NCBI RefSeq assembly: GCF_900890705.1
Contig: NZ_CAAHFH010000001.1
Location: 1,798,001 to 1,862,000, forward strand
Length of the DNA stretch: 64,000 bases
Reading direction: 5' to 3'
DNA from: Pontiella sulfatireligans
GTDB taxonomy: Bacteria > Verrucomicrobiota > Kiritimatiellia > Kiritimatiellales > Pontiellaceae
The notes below the pieces were generated by a model. It was not told the origin of the DNA and made no database searches. It worked only from the letters and a program-made list of their open reading frames with translations. This document shows, piece by piece, positions 62,575 to 64,000 of this stretch (position 1 is its first letter; every line of letters begins with the position of its first letter). A program made the position numbers and the translations under genes.

Positions 62575-63198
62575 ATGAACGAGAAGCCAACAACCGAGAC
62601 CGAAGATCCCAACCGCACGCGGGCGACACTCATCCGGCGGGTCAAGAACCAGCACGATGATGCGTCGTGGGAGGACTTCGACCGCATCTACCGGCGATAT
62701 ATCTACGCCATCATCCGTGGCATGAACATTTCCGAACATGACGCCAACGATATTGCCCAGACGGTACTGCTCGGCATGTGGAACAAACTGCCGAACACCG
62801 ATGTTGAAAATATCCGACGCTTCCGGAGCTGGCTCTCGACCATAACAAAAAATGCCGTACTCGATTTTATCAGGAAGAGAACCCGCGACACCGAGCGTGT
62901 GCATAAGGCGGAAAAGGAAGACGACCTCACTTATCTCAAAACCATCAGCCTGCCGGACATCGAAAAGATTGCGGATAAAGAGTGGAAGCTTCACCTCACC
63001 AACCTCGCGCTCGAAAACATTAAGCCGCTCTTCTCCGGACATGCGATCGAAGTGTTCCAACGCAGCCTGGATGGCATGGACATCAAGGCCATTGCGAAGC
63101 AGCTCGACCTACAGGAAAATTCGGTCTACCGGTTGAAGAACCGCGTTAAGAAACGTCTAATTATTGAGATTGAGCAATTGCGCGAAGAACTGGAGTAA
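62575..63198 (+). CDS. ECF-type RNA polymerase sigma factor
   Basis: 207 residues from ATG 62575; earlier in-frame ATGs (62554, 62488) would add a non-conserved leader and none has a clear ribosome site. Region 2 is evident around 30-100 (DDASWEDFDRIYRRYIYAII, DANDIAQTVLLGMWNKLP, RFRSWLSTITKNAVLDFIRK) and region 4 around 150-200 (EVFQRSLDGMDIKAIAKQLD, QENSVYRLKNRVKKRL). Directly followed by a Ser/Thr kinase gene whose ribosome site overlaps the sigma stop. Sigma-kinase pairs of this kind are common in planctomycetes and relatives, where phosphorylation rather than an anti-sigma factor is thought to control activity. Whether it drives the sulfatase cluster is unknown. Confidence 0.92.
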   Translation: MNEKPTTETEDPNRTRATLIRRVKNQHDDASWEDFDRIYRRYIYAIIRGMNISEHDANDIAQTVLLGMWNKLPNTDVENIRRFRSWLSTITKNAVLDFIRKRTRDTERVHKAEKEDDLTYLKTISLPDIEKIADKEWKLHLTNLALENIKPLFSGHAIEVFQRSLDGMDIKAIAKQLDLQENSVYRLKNRVKKRLIIEIEQLREELE

Positions 63199-63203
63199 AA
63201 GAC

Positions 63204-64000
63204 GTGGGCGACGAAAAGCATCCGAATATGGAGGATCAACTCCTTACGCGAAACGAACGGGTGCTCGACCTTTACGACGCGAAATCCTCAGACCTGCCCG
63301 ACGAAGAGGAAGAATCCCTTCTGCCCATCCTGAATTCACTCGAAGAAAGTGAAGAGCGCTACAAGGAAATCGATCTGATTGCAGAAGGCGGCGAAAAACG
63401 GGTAACGCGCGTGCATGACCACCGCCTGAACCGCCAGATTGCCATGGCGCGCGCGATCAAAGCAAAGAACCGGCAAGACCAGGAGCAGTTTCTGCGAGAA
63501 GCCCAGCTCGAGGCCAACCTCGCCCATCCGAACATTGTGCCGGTGCATAACATGGGTATCGATCCCGAGGGCGTGCCCTTCTTTACGATGGAATTAATAC
63601 CTGGCGACAGCCTCAAAACCGTCATCAAAGAACTGCGAGAGGGAAACGAGGAGTATGTACGCCGCTATCCCTTGAGCGTTCTGCTGCACCTATTTCTGAA
63701 AATATGCGATGCCATTGCCTACGCCCACTCACGCAACGTGCTGCACCTTGACATCAAACCAGACAACATTCGTGTTGGCGAATTCGGGGAGGTGTTCATC
63801 TGCGATTGGGGGCTGGCCCGGATTCTCTACTCCGATATGACCACCACCGATACGGGCACGCTGGATGGCGATATCCTTAATGACATGACCCAGACCGGCA
63901 TGCTCAAAGGAACACCCGGCTTCATGGCTCCGGAGCAGACCCGCTCGCAAGGGGACAAAATATTTCAAACGGACATTTATGCCATGGGTGCCCTGCTGTA
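63204..64000 (+). CDS. Ser/Thr protein kinase-like protein with altered N-lobe, partial
   Basis: Starts at GTG 63204, with TGGAG 8 bases upstream inside the end of the sigma gene; continues past the window edge (265 codons seen). Residues 1-52 are an acidic leader. Kinase domain from about 53: the glycine loop reads EGGEKRV and the position of the VAIK lysine reads IAMARAI (79-85), so the ATP-anchoring Lys is not in its usual place. C-lobe motifs are good: Asp183 in VLHLDIKPDN, Asp201 in CDWGLAR (DFG as DWG), GTPGFMAPEQ. An active kinase with a displaced Lys (for example Lys86) or a pseudokinase are both possible. Confidence 0.88.
   Translation, partial: MGDEKHPNMEDQLLTRNERVLDLYDAKSSDLPDEEEESLLPILNSLEESEERYKEIDLIAEGGEKRVTRVHDHRLNRQIAMARAIKAKNRQDQEQFLREAQLEANLAHPNIVPVHNMGIDPEGVPFFTMELIPGDSLKTVIKELREGNEEYVRRYPLSVLLHLFLKICDAIAYAHSRNVLHLDIKPDNIRVGEFGEVFICDWGLARILYSDMTTTDTGTLDGDILNDMTQTGMLKGTPGFMAPEQTRSQGDKIFQTDIYAMGALL

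Noticed and set aside
1-64000. tRNA, rRNA or CRISPR loci
   Set aside because: I looked for cloverleaf-like conserved TTCGAATC arms and for regularly spaced repeats and saw none; a dedicated scan could still find a divergent one.

Overview
The window reads as part of a chromosome of a marine, polysaccharide-degrading bacterium of the PVC superphylum, most likely Kiritimatiellota (Pontiella-like). That placement is inference from gene content: formylglycine sulfatases and GH29 fucosidases packed side by side, a PEP-CTERM protein, verrucomicrobial-style modular secreted proteins, an ECF sigma factor followed by a Ser/Thr kinase, and no SusC/SusD pair. Almost every protein carries a signal peptide, so the degradation probably happens outside the cytoplasm.

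Layout, read mostly on the minus strand. (a) 1-4689: GH2, sulfatase, GH29 (cut by the window edge). (b) 4873-6300: one sulfatase on the plus strand, divergent from the GH2 gene. (c) 12124-6459: sulfatase, sulfatase, GH5, sulfatase. (d) 27126-12284: an esterase-sulfatase fusion, GH29, a large (alpha/alpha)6-type glycosidase, GH29, a degenerate group II intron, an EF-hand alpha/beta-hydrolase, a 22-codon sulfatase scrap, an SMP-30 protein and a GH8 lipoprotein. (e) 32563-27431: a beta-sandwich protein, a terminator, then a GH10 with a foreign domain inserted in its barrel. (f) 39032-32666: GH29 with its own terminator, then sulfatase, GH29, and GH29 fused to a NodB-like domain. (g) 39141-40705: an intact DDE insertion sequence. 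(h) 57574-40910: nine tightly packed genes (six sulfatases, two GH29, one GH5-like modular protein). (i) 62319-57666: two monocistronic-looking secreted protein genes with clear terminators. (j) 62575-64000, plus strand: ECF sigma factor and kinase (cut by the window edge).

In total there are 13 sulfatase genes plus one remnant and 8 GH29 genes. All sulfatases have Cys at the formylglycine position, so they need a maturase (FGE or anSME); none is encoded here, nor is any transporter. The simplest reading is stepwise breakdown of a sulfated, fucose-rich polysaccharide: sulfatases expose fucose, GH29 enzymes remove it, and GH2, GH5, GH8, GH10 and esterase activities deal with the backbone and acyl groups. 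The substrate itself is inference. Several sulfatases and GH29 genes are recognisable paralogue pairs, so the locus has grown by duplication.

The least expected items are a domain shared by the esterase-sulfatase fusion and the GH10 (where it interrupts the catalytic barrel), a C-terminal module repeated on five large secreted proteins, a GH29-NodB fusion with lost metal ligands, two genes whose signal peptide seems to start at AUC or AUU, and an 11-bp-period direct repeat (TGTTATAT) in three intergenic regions.
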